Below, in pieces: positions 39,719 through 47,956 of a DNA stretch of 64,000 nt. The translations under genes were made by a program, and so were the position numbers. Under the pieces are notes generated by a model, which saw nothing but the letters and a program-made list of their open reading frames with translations, made no database searches and was not told where the DNA came from. Positions within the stretch are counted from its first letter, which is position 1. Each line of letters starts with the position of its first letter. Origin of the DNA: Porphyrobacter sp. GTDB lineage: Bacteria; Pseudomonadota; Alphaproteobacteria; Sphingomonadales; Sphingomonadaceae. The stretch lies in contig JAPZRO010000004.1 of NCBI GenBank assembly GCA_027531395.1, positions 496,001-560,000 of the forward strand. Direction: 5' to 3'.

Positions 39719-40468
39719 TCAAATCCCGCCATACCACTGGTAACCGGCGAGATCTTCCCAGAAGCCGCCCTTGCCGTCACCGATCCCGGCGAAGCTGGCG
39801 ACGGCTTCGATCCCGGTCAGATATTTGGGATGCTTGTAGCCCAAGTGCCGTTCCAGCCGCATGCGCAGCGGCGCGCCGTTCTTTTCCGGGAGCGGTTCGC
39901 CGTTCAGCGAATGGGCGACGATGCTCTGCGGGTGATAGGCATCGACCATGTCGACGCTCTCGTAATAGGAGCGGCCATAGAGCGTGTCGGCGCAGCGGAA
40001 GACGATGAACTTCGCCTCTTCCCTGACCTTCGCGGCATCCAGCAGCGCGGAAAGCTGCGGCCCGGTCCATTCACCGATCGCGCTCCAACCCTCGACACAG
40101 TCGTGACGGGTGATCTGGGTGCGCTGCGGCAGGGCGCGGATATCGGCCATGGTGAGGCTCAGCGGCTGTTCCACCAGCCCGCCCACGGTCAGCCGCCAGT
40201 CGGGAAAGCCCCTGGCCAGCTGGTCCTGATAGAACGGGGTCTCGACCGTCAGCGAGCCATTGCCCTTGAAGGTGGGAGAGCGCTCGGACGGGGCATACTC
40301 CTTCACGAGTCCCTGCTTGCCCGCGAGCGCGCGGTGCGCCGCGCGGTGCCAGCCATCGGCCGTCGCGACCGCGCTCCTGCCGGCCTCGCTTTCACCGATC
40401 TTGGCGCAGGCTCCGGCACCCAGAGCGGCCATCCCGGCGAGCAGTGAACGGCGCGGAATCTCAACCAT
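39719..40468 (-). CDS. Molybdopterin-dependent oxidoreductase, sulfite oxidase/MsrP-like
   Basis: A 249-residue exported enzyme. The N-terminus has a twin-arginine signal (PRRSLLAGMAALGAGAC) that also contains a possible lipobox. The molybdopterin domain shows LTMADIRALPQRTQITRHDCVEGW, in which the cysteine would ligate molybdenum, and RCADTLYGRSYYESVDM. The gene overlaps the upstream cytochrome b gene by eight bases, so the two likely form a membrane-linked redox pair acting in the periplasm. The substrate (sulfite, methionine sulfoxide or other) is unclear. Confidence 0.85.
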   Translation of the reverse strand: MVEIPRRSLLAGMAALGAGACAKIGESEAGRSAVATADGWHRAAHRALAGKQGLVKEYAPSERSPTFKGNGSLTVETPFYQDQLARGFPDWRLTVGGLVEQPLSLTMADIRALPQRTQITRHDCVEGWSAIGEWTGPQLSALLDAAKVREEAKFIVFRCADTLYGRSYYESVDMVDAYHPQSIVAHSLNGEPLPEKNGAPLRMRLERHLGYKHPKYLTGIEAVASFAGIGDGKGGFWEDLAGYQWYGGI

Positions 40469-41189
40469 GGTCGATCGCTCCTTCAACAGGCGGGGCGGGT
40501 TCGGGAGTTGGCGTGGGAGCAACAGAGGCCGCGGCTTCCCGCCGTCCTCCGGTGAACATTTCGAGGATCAGCCGCCAGTCGGTCAGCGCCAGCCCGATAT
40601 GGATCACGAAGAAGCCGAAGATGCCCCACGCCGCGAGGAAATGCAGCGAGCGTGCGCTTTGGCGGCCGCCGAGCATATCGATCAGCCACGGCGCGGCTGG
40701 CTCGAACCCGGGGCTGATCGACAGTCCGGTCAGCACCATCATAGGCAGCAGCACGCCGAATACCCCGCCATAGAGGATCTTCTGGACCGCGTTGTAGCCA
40801 TGATGCGCCGGTTCGCCGGAGGGGCTGTGCGCCTTGACCGAGGCAATCACTGCCGCGGGTGTCCAGTCGGAGGGTCTGGTGGCGAGATCACGGCGGAAAT
40901 GGCCGTTCGCCAGCATCGCGATCCAGATGAACAGCAGTCCGACCCCGAACGGCCAGGCGGCAAGGATGTGCCAATCGCGCGCCATCGCGAGGTTGTAATG
41001 CTGCGGGATCGTTGCCCAGCCGGGGAAGCGGATCACGCTCAGCCAGGCATCCTTGGGATCGAAGCCGTAATCACCCCAGTAGAGATAGCGGTGGGCGTTG
41101 GAGATGTTCAGCCCCGACATGAACAGCACGATGATCGCCGCTGCGTTGACCCAGTGCCACAGGCGGGTCGAGAGAGCATGCTTCGCCAT
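40461..41189 (-). CDS. Cytochrome b/b561-type membrane subunit
   Basis: A 242-residue membrane protein with four to five helices. Histidines at predicted membrane positions (LSTRLWHWVNAAAI, DWHILAAWPFGVGLLFIWIAM, LHFLAAWGIFGFFVIHIGLAL) suit di-haem b coordination as in the Ni-hydrogenase/formate dehydrogenase b-subunit family. The C-terminal tail is Ala/Pro-rich. It overlaps the molybdopterin enzyme gene, for which it probably supplies electrons from the quinol pool. Confidence 0.87.
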   Translation of the reverse strand: MAKHALSTRLWHWVNAAAIIVLFMSGLNISNAHRYLYWGDYGFDPKDAWLSVIRFPGWATIPQHYNLAMARDWHILAAWPFGVGLLFIWIAMLANGHFRRDLATRPSDWTPAAVIASVKAHSPSGEPAHHGYNAVQKILYGGVFGVLLPMMVLTGLSISPGFEPAAPWLIDMLGGRQSARSLHFLAAWGIFGFFVIHIGLALTDWRLILEMFTGGRREAAASVAPTPTPEPAPPVEGAIDHG

Positions 41190-41194
41190 GCGCG

Positions 41195-41971
41195 TCAGGG
41201 GTTGCGCTCGGCAGCGGCGAGTTCGCGCGCGAGCCAGATCACGTCTCGCGGCTGGTCGAGCAGATGCTGGCCGCTGTCGATGAACAGCGTCTCGCCGCTC
41301 GCCAGCGCGCCGGTGGCAAGGAACAGCGCGGCATTGGCGATCTCGTCCGCGCCGGTCTTGCGACCGAGCAGGTTCATGCGGTGCGAAAGCTCGGTTTCGT
41401 CCTCGCTCTGGTCGTGGCTGGCAAGGATCGCGCCGGGGGCGATGCCGTAGATCCGGTCCTGCGGGCTGCGCGCACCCTTGGCGATCATCCCGATGGTCGC
41501 CGCCAGCGCGTGCTTGGACATGGTGTAGCTGAAGAAATCGGGGTTGGTGTTGGCGATCTTCATGTCGGTGATCTGGATCACTGTGCGCGTTGCCCCACTC
41601 GCTGCGTGGGCGAGATATGTCTGGCTCATCCGGGCCGGGGCGAGGGCATTGACCTGCATCGCTTCCCGATACGTTGCCGGATCGAGCCCGGTTACAGCGT
41701 CGTAGTGAAAAACCGAGGCCGAGTTCACGAGGCAGCGCCAGTCAGGGAGGCGATTGGCGAGTTGCCGGATGGCAGCGACCGCCGCGTCATCATCTGCCAG
41801 ATCGAACCCCACCGTCTCGGCAGACGGGAGCGTTGCGGCGAGTTCGTCGGCCTGCGCGGCAGAGGACTTGTAGTGGATCACTACGTGCCACCCGGCGGCG
41901 GCAAAGGCGCGGGTGATGGCACCGCCGATACGGGTCGCCCCGCCGGTCACGAGAACGGCGGGGCGGGTCAT
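41195..41971 (-). CDS. SDR oxidoreductase, FolM/pteridine reductase-like
   Basis: A 258-residue short-chain dehydrogenase. The nucleotide-binding motif reads VTGGATRIGGAI, and YTMSKHAL supplies the catalytic Tyr and Lys. The usual serine is replaced by aspartate in VIQITDMKIAN, as in FolM and PTR1 enzymes that reduce dihydromonapterin or dihydrofolate. NSASVF in place of NNAS also fits that subgroup. It ends five bases before the cytochrome b gene. Confidence 0.82.
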   Translation of the reverse strand: MTRPAVLVTGGATRIGGAITRAFAAAGWHVVIHYKSSAAQADELAATLPSAETVGFDLADDDAAVAAIRQLANRLPDWRCLVNSASVFHYDAVTGLDPATYREAMQVNALAPARMSQTYLAHAASGATRTVIQITDMKIANTNPDFFSYTMSKHALAATIGMIAKGARSPQDRIYGIAPGAILASHDQSEDETELSHRMNLLGRKTGADEIANAALFLATGALASGETLFIDSGQHLLDQPRDVIWLARELAAAERNP

Positions 41972-42048
41972 GCGGGAATGTGTGTCAGGATGGGCATCCT
42001 GCGGTGGCTAACAGCCCTGCCGACGCGCTTCAATCGCGCAGGCATGAA

Positions 42049-42417
42049 TCAGCGGCAGCGCAGCTCCCCGCGGTCGATCTCGCGCCCGATCAACCCGCCG
42101 GCAACGCCGCCGATGATCGCACCCAGCGTCCTGTCGCGGGCGAGTTCGGCCCCTGCCAGCGCGCCGACGCCTGCACCGATCACCAGACCGGTCGTGCCGT
42201 TGTCGCGGCGACAGTAATAGCGGCCGTCATTTCCGCGCCAGACATAGTCGCGGCGCGACAGGCGGCGCGGTTCGTAATAGCGGCCGCGATCGTCATAGAT
42301 GCGGTCTTTGGCGCGCTTGCCCCAGGCAGGCGCGTGCGGCGGCGGGTCAGCCTGCGCGGGCGTGGCGAGCGACAGGGACATGGCTCCGGCGGCAAGAGCG
42401 ATGGCGATCTTCTTCAT
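42049..42417 (-). CDS. Glycine-zipper 2TM domain protein
   Basis: A 122-residue protein with signal peptide (IAIALAAGAMSLSLATPAQA). After an Arg/Tyr-rich middle ending in YYCRRDNGTTG it has the glycine-zipper module LVIGAGVGALAGAELARDRTLGAIIGGVAGGLIGREIDRG. A strong GGAAGGAGG precedes the ATG at 42417. The neighbouring gene at 42539 encodes the same architecture, so the two are tandem paralogues. Probably outer-membrane or periplasmic; function unknown. Confidence 0.82.
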   Translation of the reverse strand: MKKIAIALAAGAMSLSLATPAQADPPPHAPAWGKRAKDRIYDDRGRYYEPRRLSRRDYVWRGNDGRYYCRRDNGTTGLVIGAGVGALAGAELARDRTLGAIIGGVAGGLIGREIDRGELRCR

Positions 42418-42538
42418 GGCAGCCTCCTTCCGGTTGTTCTGCTCACGGCCAGAATGGTCAGCCGATCCTTGCATTGGTGTGAATGAAGGAAGGGACGGGC
42501 GGGCTCCGTCCTGCCGGAAGCCCGCTCCGTCGCATCCG

Positions 42539-43003
42539 TCAACGGCAGCGTGCGCCGCCGCGGTCGATTTCGCGGCCCAGCAGGCCCCCGCCGACCGCGC
42601 CGAGCACGGTGCCGAGGGTGCGGTCACCGCGGCGGTCGACCTCGCGGCCGATCAGGGCGCCGACACCCGCGCCGACCAGCAGGCCGACGGTGCCGTCGTC
42701 CTTGCGGCAGCGCCAGCGGCCGTCGCGGCCCTGCCAGTAGCGGTCGCGGCCCCGGAAGCGGCGGTCATCATCCCAGTCGCGATCACGGTCGCGCCAGCGG
42801 CGACGGTCGCGGCGATCGCGCCAGTCATCGTCATCGTCGTCCCAGTCGCCGCGGCCATAGGCGGCCACGGCTGCGAAGGGCAGGGCGCTGTCGTGGTAGC
42901 CGGCGAACACCGGGGTCGGCGCGGCGGGCAGTTCGGCAGCCTGCGCGGGGGCTGCGAAAGCCGCCAGCGACCCGGCGGCAGCGATCAGGGCAAGATGTTT
43001 CAT
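42539..43003 (-). CDS. Glycine-zipper 2TM domain protein (tandem paralogue)
   Basis: A 154-residue protein with a signal peptide (LIAAAGSLAAFAAPAQA), a very polar Asp/Arg-rich middle (DWDDDDDDWRDRRDRRRWRD), then RWRCRKDDGTVG and the glycine-zipper LLVGAGVGALIGREVD...TLGTVLGAVGGGLLGREIDRG. The two halves of the zipper are near-repeats. It shares its last 60 residues with the gene at 42049. Confidence 0.82.
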   Translation of the reverse strand: MKHLALIAAAGSLAAFAAPAQAAELPAAPTPVFAGYHDSALPFAAVAAYGRGDWDDDDDDWRDRRDRRRWRDRDRDWDDDRRFRGRDRYWQGRDGRWRCRKDDGTVGLLVGAGVGALIGREVDRRGDRTLGTVLGAVGGGLLGREIDRGGARCR

Positions 43004-43140
43004 GGCTCGTTTCCTTGTGGCGGCTCCCCGATGGAGCCCGACCCTTTTCGTTCATCTAACGCGAACGCTGCATGAACGAAGCTTACAGGAAACTGTTAAG
43101 GTTGGCCGCTTATTCCCGTTGCGGGACAGCCCGTTGCCTT

Positions 43141-43776
43141 TCAGAGACGAGCCGAGGCCTTTTCGCGCAGTTTCGGCGCGAGCGTGGCAAGGGCGGCAAG
43201 TTCGGCCAACTCGTCACGGGTCGCCTTGCCGGCCACCAGCGTCCGGAACACGCGCGCAACGCTCCAGTCTTCGGCGCCGGTCGCGACGCGCTCGAGCGAG
43301 TCGCCCGCGGCCACCTCGCCGGTCTCGATCACACGGAAATACCAGCCGCTCCGTCCGCTTGCGATGATTCGCGCGACCATCCCCTTGTGGCCGAAGCGGT
43401 GCTCGATCTTCCAGCACGGCTGGCGCGGCTGGCTCACCTCGATCAGCGCGGTTCCGAGGCGGAAGCGGTCGCCGATATGCACCATCTCCTCGGTGAGCCC
43501 GCTGACCGCAAGGTTTGAGCCGAAGCCGCCGGGTTCATCGAGCGCGGGATGATCGCCGATCTCTCCGCGCCACCAGGCGTGGTGATCGAGCGGGTAGAGG
43601 TGCAGCGCCATCTCCGGCCCGCCATGCACGCGGCGGTCGGCCTGCTCGTCGGGCGCGAGACCCTCGGTGAGGACCTGCACCGCGCTCTCGCGCGGGCGCT
43701 TGGTGATGGCGCTGAGCTCCGCGCCGTTGAAGGGGCGCGCGGTGCCGGTGCAGACGGCGGTGACGATGTGCTTCAC
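43141..43776 (-). CDS. MOSC domain protein, YiiM-like
   Basis: A 211-residue cytosolic protein. GLAPDEQADRRVHGGPEMALHLYPLDHHAWW and NLAVSGLTEEMVHIGDRFRLGTALIEVSQPRQPCWKI carry the MOSC fold, including the conserved cysteine, and the C-terminal helical region completes a YiiM-like layout. YiiM relatives reduce N-hydroxylated bases with molybdenum cofactor. It overlaps the upstream methyltransferase gene by four bases. Confidence 0.85.
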   Translation of the reverse strand: MKHIVTAVCTGTARPFNGAELSAITKRPRESAVQVLTEGLAPDEQADRRVHGGPEMALHLYPLDHHAWWRGEIGDHPALDEPGGFGSNLAVSGLTEEMVHIGDRFRLGTALIEVSQPRQPCWKIEHRFGHKGMVARIIASGRSGWYFRVIETGEVAAGDSLERVATGAEDWSVARVFRTLVAGKATRDELAELAALATLAPKLREKASARL

Positions 43777-44366
43777 GGCTTCCTCACGGTGAGATCGATC
43801 CAGTCGCGCTGTGTGCCATCGCTGGCCTGGCCCACATAGGTCTCCTGCGCCGCGATGGCGAAACCCGCCGCCTCATAGGCCGCGACAAGCCATTCGGCCG
43901 GCGGGAAATTGTGCAGTCGTCCGAGCAGGTCGCGGCCTTCCCCGTCGCCCAGCTTGAAGCTGGCGAAATGCCACCCGCCGGGCACCAGCGCGCGGTGGAT
44001 ACGGGCGAGCACATCGGGCAGGGCCGCGCGCGGGCAGTGGAGCAGGCTCGCATGGGCCCAGACCCCGGCATAGGCGGCCTCGCCCTCGAGTTCGTGGAAG
44101 GCCATGACGCGCGCGCCCAGCGCAAAGGCCTGATTGGCGCGGGTGACAAGCGCGGGAACGGCATCGGTCGCATCGACCGCAAAGCCGCGTTCCCTGATCC
44201 GCGCCGCATCGCGCCCGCCGCCGCTGCCCAGTTCCAGCACCGCCCCGCCGGGCGGCAGGCGATCGAGGAAGGCATCGAGCTGGTGGCTATGGCGCTCGCC
44301 CGAATGGAACACCCAGTGCGGCGCGCGCTCCTGATAGAAAGCGATGGTAGCGGGATCGGTGCTCAC
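43773..44366 (-). CDS. Class I SAM-dependent methyltransferase
   Basis: A 197-residue methyltransferase with SAM loop GAVLELGSGGGRDAARI, acidic loop VDATDAVPALV and LVPGGWHFASFKLGDGEGRDLLGR. It resembles the small TehB-like or generic class I group. The start is GTG. The substrate is unknown. Its end overlaps the MOSC gene, hinting at co-expression. Confidence 0.85.
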   Translation of the reverse strand: MSTDPATIAFYQERAPHWVFHSGERHSHQLDAFLDRLPPGGAVLELGSGGGRDAARIRERGFAVDATDAVPALVTRANQAFALGARVMAFHELEGEAAYAGVWAHASLLHCPRAALPDVLARIHRALVPGGWHFASFKLGDGEGRDLLGRLHNFPPAEWLVAAYEAAGFAIAAQETYVGQASDGTQRDWIDLTVRKP

Positions 44367-44371
44367 GCGTT

Positions 44372-45079
44372 TCAGGGGGCCGGCTTCTCGACCGGCATGA
44401 CGTTGTATTCGCGCACCTCGGCCTGGCTCAGGCAGTAGCGGGTGGAGGGGTTGTCCTCGCTCTTCACCGCCTGCTGCTTATACATGATCTCGGTCAGCAG
44501 TTTGCGGCTGATCCCCATGCGGATCAGAAAATCATTGTCCTCGCTGGCGAGCAGCGCCGAGGACTGCTCGATGCTGCCGATCAGCTCGGTGGTGGCCTTG
44601 CTGCCTTCGATCACCACCTCATCGATCAGCGCGCGGTCGTTGGTGTGGGTGAACATGTGGACCATGAACACCCCGCCATCGTCCACCACGCGCCGGTCGC
44701 CGCCCATGAACACGAAATTGCAGGCCGAAAAGCATGCCCAGCCGGAGGGGATGCGGGTGAGCATCCCGCGATAGGAGCGGATGATCCGGCCGGCCTCGTT
44801 GCCGGCGCGGGCATTGCCCCCGCGCGAGCGCAGCCACACCTCCTCGATCCGCTCGTCCGCCTCGATCGCGGCCTTGAGCCGGGCGGGCAGGGTGGCGTCG
44901 ATATTGCCCTCGGCCAGCAGCACGCGCTTGCCGGCCTTGTCGGCGGGGGTCAGCGTCATCGCGGTGGCGGGGCCGAAATCGGGTTCGGCCGGGCAGGACG
45001 GATTTTCGGGGTCCATCTTTACTGCCCCGGTCAGCAGGGCCAGCGCGGCCAGCGCTGCGACGGGGCGCAGGGCGCGCAT
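44372..45079 (-). CDS. Periplasmic ClpP-like protein (COG3904 type)
   Basis: A 235-residue protein with signal peptide (PVAALAALALLTGA). LLAEGNIDATLPARLKAAIEADERIEEVWLRSRGGNARAGNEAGRIIR recalls the ClpP/crotonase fold, and GWACFSACNFVFMGGDRRVVDDGGVFMVHMF has the position where ClpP-like proteins carry the nucleophilic serine (in FSAC) and a later histidine (VHMF). It might be an envelope serine protease. It overlaps its upstream neighbour by one base (TGATG). Confidence 0.7.
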   Translation of the reverse strand: MRALRPVAALAALALLTGAVKMDPENPSCPAEPDFGPATAMTLTPADKAGKRVLLAEGNIDATLPARLKAAIEADERIEEVWLRSRGGNARAGNEAGRIIRSYRGMLTRIPSGWACFSACNFVFMGGDRRVVDDGGVFMVHMFTHTNDRALIDEVVIEGSKATTELIGSIEQSSALLASEDNDFLIRMGISRKLLTEIMYKQQAVKSEDNPSTRYCLSQAEVREYNVMPVEKPAP

Positions 45080-45645
45080 CACGCGATGATGGAATAGCGC
45101 GCCGAGCCCGGCGCACGGCACATGCGCTTTTCGGCGCGGGTTTCCTCGCCTTCGATGATGACGACGTCGGTGACGGTGATGCAGTCGAGATCGCCGCGCG
45201 AGGCCTCGCGCCCGGTCACGGTCGAGGTGCCGCTGACATTCTCGCGGGTCTCGGAAGTCCATGACGCGCTCGCGCCGACTTCGGGCACAGCGTCCTCGCT
45301 GTCGGTGCGGGTGACCGAAAGCGTAGCTTCGGCGGCCTGCTTCTGCTCCTCGGGATCGAGGCGGCAGGCGATGCTTTCGGACAGCTGGTCGGAGAATTCG
45401 GGGACGGGAAGGAAGGAGGGCAGGCCAGCGTTGCGGGTGACCTGATCGACCGCGCCGCCAAGCAATCCGCCGAGCGCGCCGCGACCGCGATCGCCCTTCT
45501 TGCCCTTACCGCAATTGTCGGCCTTTTCCGCGCCGCGCCTGGTGCTGTCGAACAGCCCGCCAAGCTGGGCCTGCGCCGGGAGCGAGACGGCCGCCAGCGC
45601 GAGCGCGCCGGTCATCATGGCTGCTCTGGGCATCGAAAAGGCCAT
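45079..45645 (-). CDS. Secreted protein, function unknown
   Basis: A 188-residue protein with a signal peptide (MMTGALALAAVSLPAQAQ). Gly/Lys-rich sequence is followed by GALGGLLGGAVDQVTR and a probably beta-rich half with three cysteines (SIACRLD, LDCITV, MCRAPG). The last two may form a disulfide. It is coupled to the ClpP-like gene, which suggests a joint envelope function. No family recognised. Confidence 0.65.
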   Translation of the reverse strand: MAFSMPRAAMMTGALALAAVSLPAQAQLGGLFDSTRRGAEKADNCGKGKKGDRGRGALGGLLGGAVDQVTRNAGLPSFLPVPEFSDQLSESIACRLDPEEQKQAAEATLSVTRTDSEDAVPEVGASASWTSETRENVSGTSTVTGREASRGDLDCITVTDVVIIEGEETRAEKRMCRAPGSARYSIIA

Positions 45646-45697
45646 GCTGTTCCTCCGGTTGCCGGTGCGCGCAGGTTACGCCCCGCGCGCAGAAGCG

Positions 45698-46960
45698 TCA
45701 ATCGAGAGCCGCTGCCGCTGCTGCTGCTGCCTCGCGGTCACGCTGGGCGCGGGACTTCTTTTCGGCGGCCGTCTTGAGCTGGCCGCAAGCCGCATCGATG
45801 TCGCGTCCGCGCGGCGTGCGCACCGGAGCTGAGAAGCCGCCCTCGAACACGATTTCCGAAAAGCGCCGGATGCGCTCTGGGGTCGAGGTCTCGTAGCCGG
45901 CGCCCGGCCACGGATTGAAGGGAATGAGGTTGACCTTGGCCGGCAGCTTGAACTCGCGCAGCAGGCGGACCAGCTCGCGCGCGTCCTCGTCGCTGTCGTT
46001 TTTGTCCTTGATCATCACATATTCGAAGGTGATCCGCCGCGCGTTCGAGGCGCCGGGATAGTCGGCGCAGGCCTGCAGCAGCTGCTCGATGCCGTATTTC
46101 TTGTTGAGCGGCACCAGCTCGTCGCGCACTTCCTTGCGCACGCCGTGCAAGCTGACCGCGAGGTTCACGCCGATCTCCTCGCCGCAGCGCTCCATCATCG
46201 GGATGACGCCGCTGGTCGAGAGGGTAATCCGGCGCTTGGAGAGAGCAAGGCCGTCGCCATCCATCACCAGCTTCAGCGCGTCGCGCACGTGATCGAAGTT
46301 GTAGAGCGGCTCGCCCATGCCCATCATCACGATGTTGGTCAGCAGGCGGCCATCGGCGGTGTAGTGGCCCGCCTCGTCATCCTCGTCGATCGCGTCGGCG
46401 TCCGAGACCATGGTGCCGCGCGGCCATTCGCCCAGCGCATCGCGGGCGAGCATCACCTGGCCGACGATCTCGCCGGGGGTGAGGTTCCTCACCAGCTTCA
46501 TCGTGCCGGTGTGGCAGAAGGAGCAGGTGAGGGTGCAGCCGACCTGCGAGGAGACGCACAGCGTGCCGCGCGTCTCGTCGGGGATGAACACCATCTCGAA
46601 ATCGTGGCCGTCAGCGGTGCGCAGCAGCCACTTGCGGGTGCCGTCGACCGAATGCTGGGCCTCGACCACATCCGGACGACCGATCACGAAACGCTCTGCC
46701 AGCCACGGGCGCATCGGCTTGGCGATGTCGGTCATCGCCTCGAAATCGGTAACGCCGCGGTGGTAGAGCCAGTGGAACACCTGCTTGGCGCGCAGCTTGG
46801 CGGCCTTGGCATCGAGCCCGGCTTCCTCGAACAGCTCGCGGATGCGCGGGCGGGGCAGACCGATGAGGTCGATACGGCCGTCAGCGCGCGGCGTGATGTC
46901 GCGCGAAGCGGGGACCGGGTCGACGAGGCCCGGAATGGTCATGAGTGCGGTATCGGCCAT
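45698..46960 (-). CDS. rlmN: Dual-specificity RNA methyltransferase RlmN
   Basis: A radical-SAM enzyme that methylates C2 of A2503 in 23S rRNA and A37 in some tRNAs. The [4Fe-4S] cysteines are in [15 protein letters not shown], the SAM region has [13 protein letters not shown], and the catalytic C-terminal cysteine lies in [12 protein letters not shown]. The length of 420 residues is slightly long because of an N-terminal extension and an Ala-rich tail. Two ATGs (46960, 46942) are possible. Confidence 0.95.
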   Translation of the reverse strand: MADTALMTIPGLVDPVPASRDITPRADGRIDLIGLPRPRIRELFEEAGLDAKAAKLRAKQVFHWLYHRGVTDFEAMTDIAKPMRPWLAERFVIGRPDVVEAQHSVDGTRKWLLRTADGHDFEMVFIPDETRGTLCVSSQVGCTLTCSFCHTGTMKLVRNLTPGEIVGQVMLARDALGEWPRGTMVSDADAIDEDDEAGHYTADGRLLTNIVMMGMGEPLYNFDHVRDALKLVMDGDGLALSKRRITLSTSGVIPMMERCGEEIGVNLAVSLHGVRKEVRDELVPLNKKYGIEQLLQACADYPGASNARRITFEYVMIKDKNDSDEDARELVRLLREFKLPAKVNLIPFNPWPGAGYETSTPERIRRFSEIVFEGGFSAPVRTPRGRDIDAACGQLKTAAEKKSRAQRDREAAAAAAAALD

Positions 46961-47000
46961 GGGTGGCGGCCATATAGTCGCGCTTTGGCGATTTGACCAG

Positions 47001-47471
47001 TCAGCTGCGCCGGGCGCATCCCACGGTGGCCGCGTCGATCGCGGTAGCGGCTCCGGCGAGAGCGTAGCGGTCGGTGAAACTGCCGCCCTTGGCGCTGGTC
47101 GCGCTCACGCTCATGCGGGCTGCCGAGCGCAGGGCGGCGATGATCGCGGCATCCTGCCGCGCGTCTGCGCCCCAGGCATTGCGGCCCTTGGCGACGAGAT
47201 CGAACCGCTTGTCGCCGACGACGAGGCGCACGCCGCCTGACGCCTCGCGCGAGAGCACGAAATGCACCGCGCCGCGCACCTTCTTCTCCGGCCAGTTCGA
47301 GATCGTTGCATAGGCCGGCGCAGGCGGGCTGCCTTGCGCCTTGGCGATGGCGTAGCAGCGCGCCGGCTTTGTATCCCTGAACGCCGCCCAGCTGTCATAG
47401 ACGCCAAGACTCTCGCGCGCGGCGAGCGGCGCGGCGAGGAGCAAAAGGACAAGAGCGGCGAGCCTAGTCAT
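47001..47471 (-). CDS. Exported protein, function unknown
   Basis: A 156-residue protein with a signal peptide ([17 protein letters not shown]). [29 protein letters not shown] and [55 protein letters not shown] read like the InvB-like/invasion-associated type of periplasmic proteins. Its start overlaps the greB stop by eight bases. Function unknown. Confidence 0.65.
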   Translation of the reverse strand: MTRLAALVLLLLAAPLAARESLGVYDSWAAFRDTKPARCYAIAKAQGSPPAPAYATISNWPEKKVRGAVHFVLSREASGGVRLVVGDKRFDLVAKGRNAWGADARQDAAIIAALRSAARMSVSATSAKGGSFTDRYALAGAATAIDAATVGCARRS

Positions 47472-47946
47472 AGTCGATTGCCAGCACTTCCCATTCCCTG
47501 CTGCCAGAGGGAAGGCTGACCACGCGCAAATCCCCGATCGCGGCACCCCGCAGCGCCCGGGCGAGCGGCGAGTTCCAGCCGATCCGCCCAGCGCCTGCGT
47601 CCTGTTCATCATCGCCGACCAATTGCACGGTTTGTTGATTGTCATCCTCGTCCGCGATCGTCACCCGCGCGCCGAAGAACACGCGATTGCGGTCTACTTG
47701 CGCCCCCGGATCGACCACTCGCAGCACCTTCATGCGGCGCGCGAGGTGGGCCAGCTCGCGGTCGATCTCGCGCATCTTCTTGCGGCCGTAGAGGTAGTCG
47801 CCGTTTTCCGAACGGTCGCCATTGCCCGCCGCCCAGCTGACGATCTCGACAATCGCGGGGCGCTCGGTGCCGAGCAGGTGATCATAGCGCGCCTTCAGCG
47901 CAGCATAGCCTGCAGGCGTGATCGGCGGACACGGCTTGAGCGTCAT
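47464..47946 (-). CDS. greB: Transcription elongation factor GreB
   Basis: A 160-residue cleavage factor that rescues backtracked RNA polymerase. The N-terminal coiled coil has GDRSENGDYLYGRKKMREIDRELAHL, with the acidic tip residues, and the C-terminal FKBP-like domain has VFFGARVTIADEDDNQQTVQLVGDDEQD and SPLARALRGAAIGD. The DRSENxDYxYGRKK signature favours GreB over GreA. Confidence 0.93.
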   Translation of the reverse strand: MTLKPCPPITPAGYAALKARYDHLLGTERPAIVEIVSWAAGNGDRSENGDYLYGRKKMREIDRELAHLARRMKVLRVVDPGAQVDRNRVFFGARVTIADEDDNQQTVQLVGDDEQDAGAGRIGWNSPLARALRGAAIGDLRVVSLPSGSREWEVLAIDYD

Positions 47947-47956
47947 GAGGGCAGGA

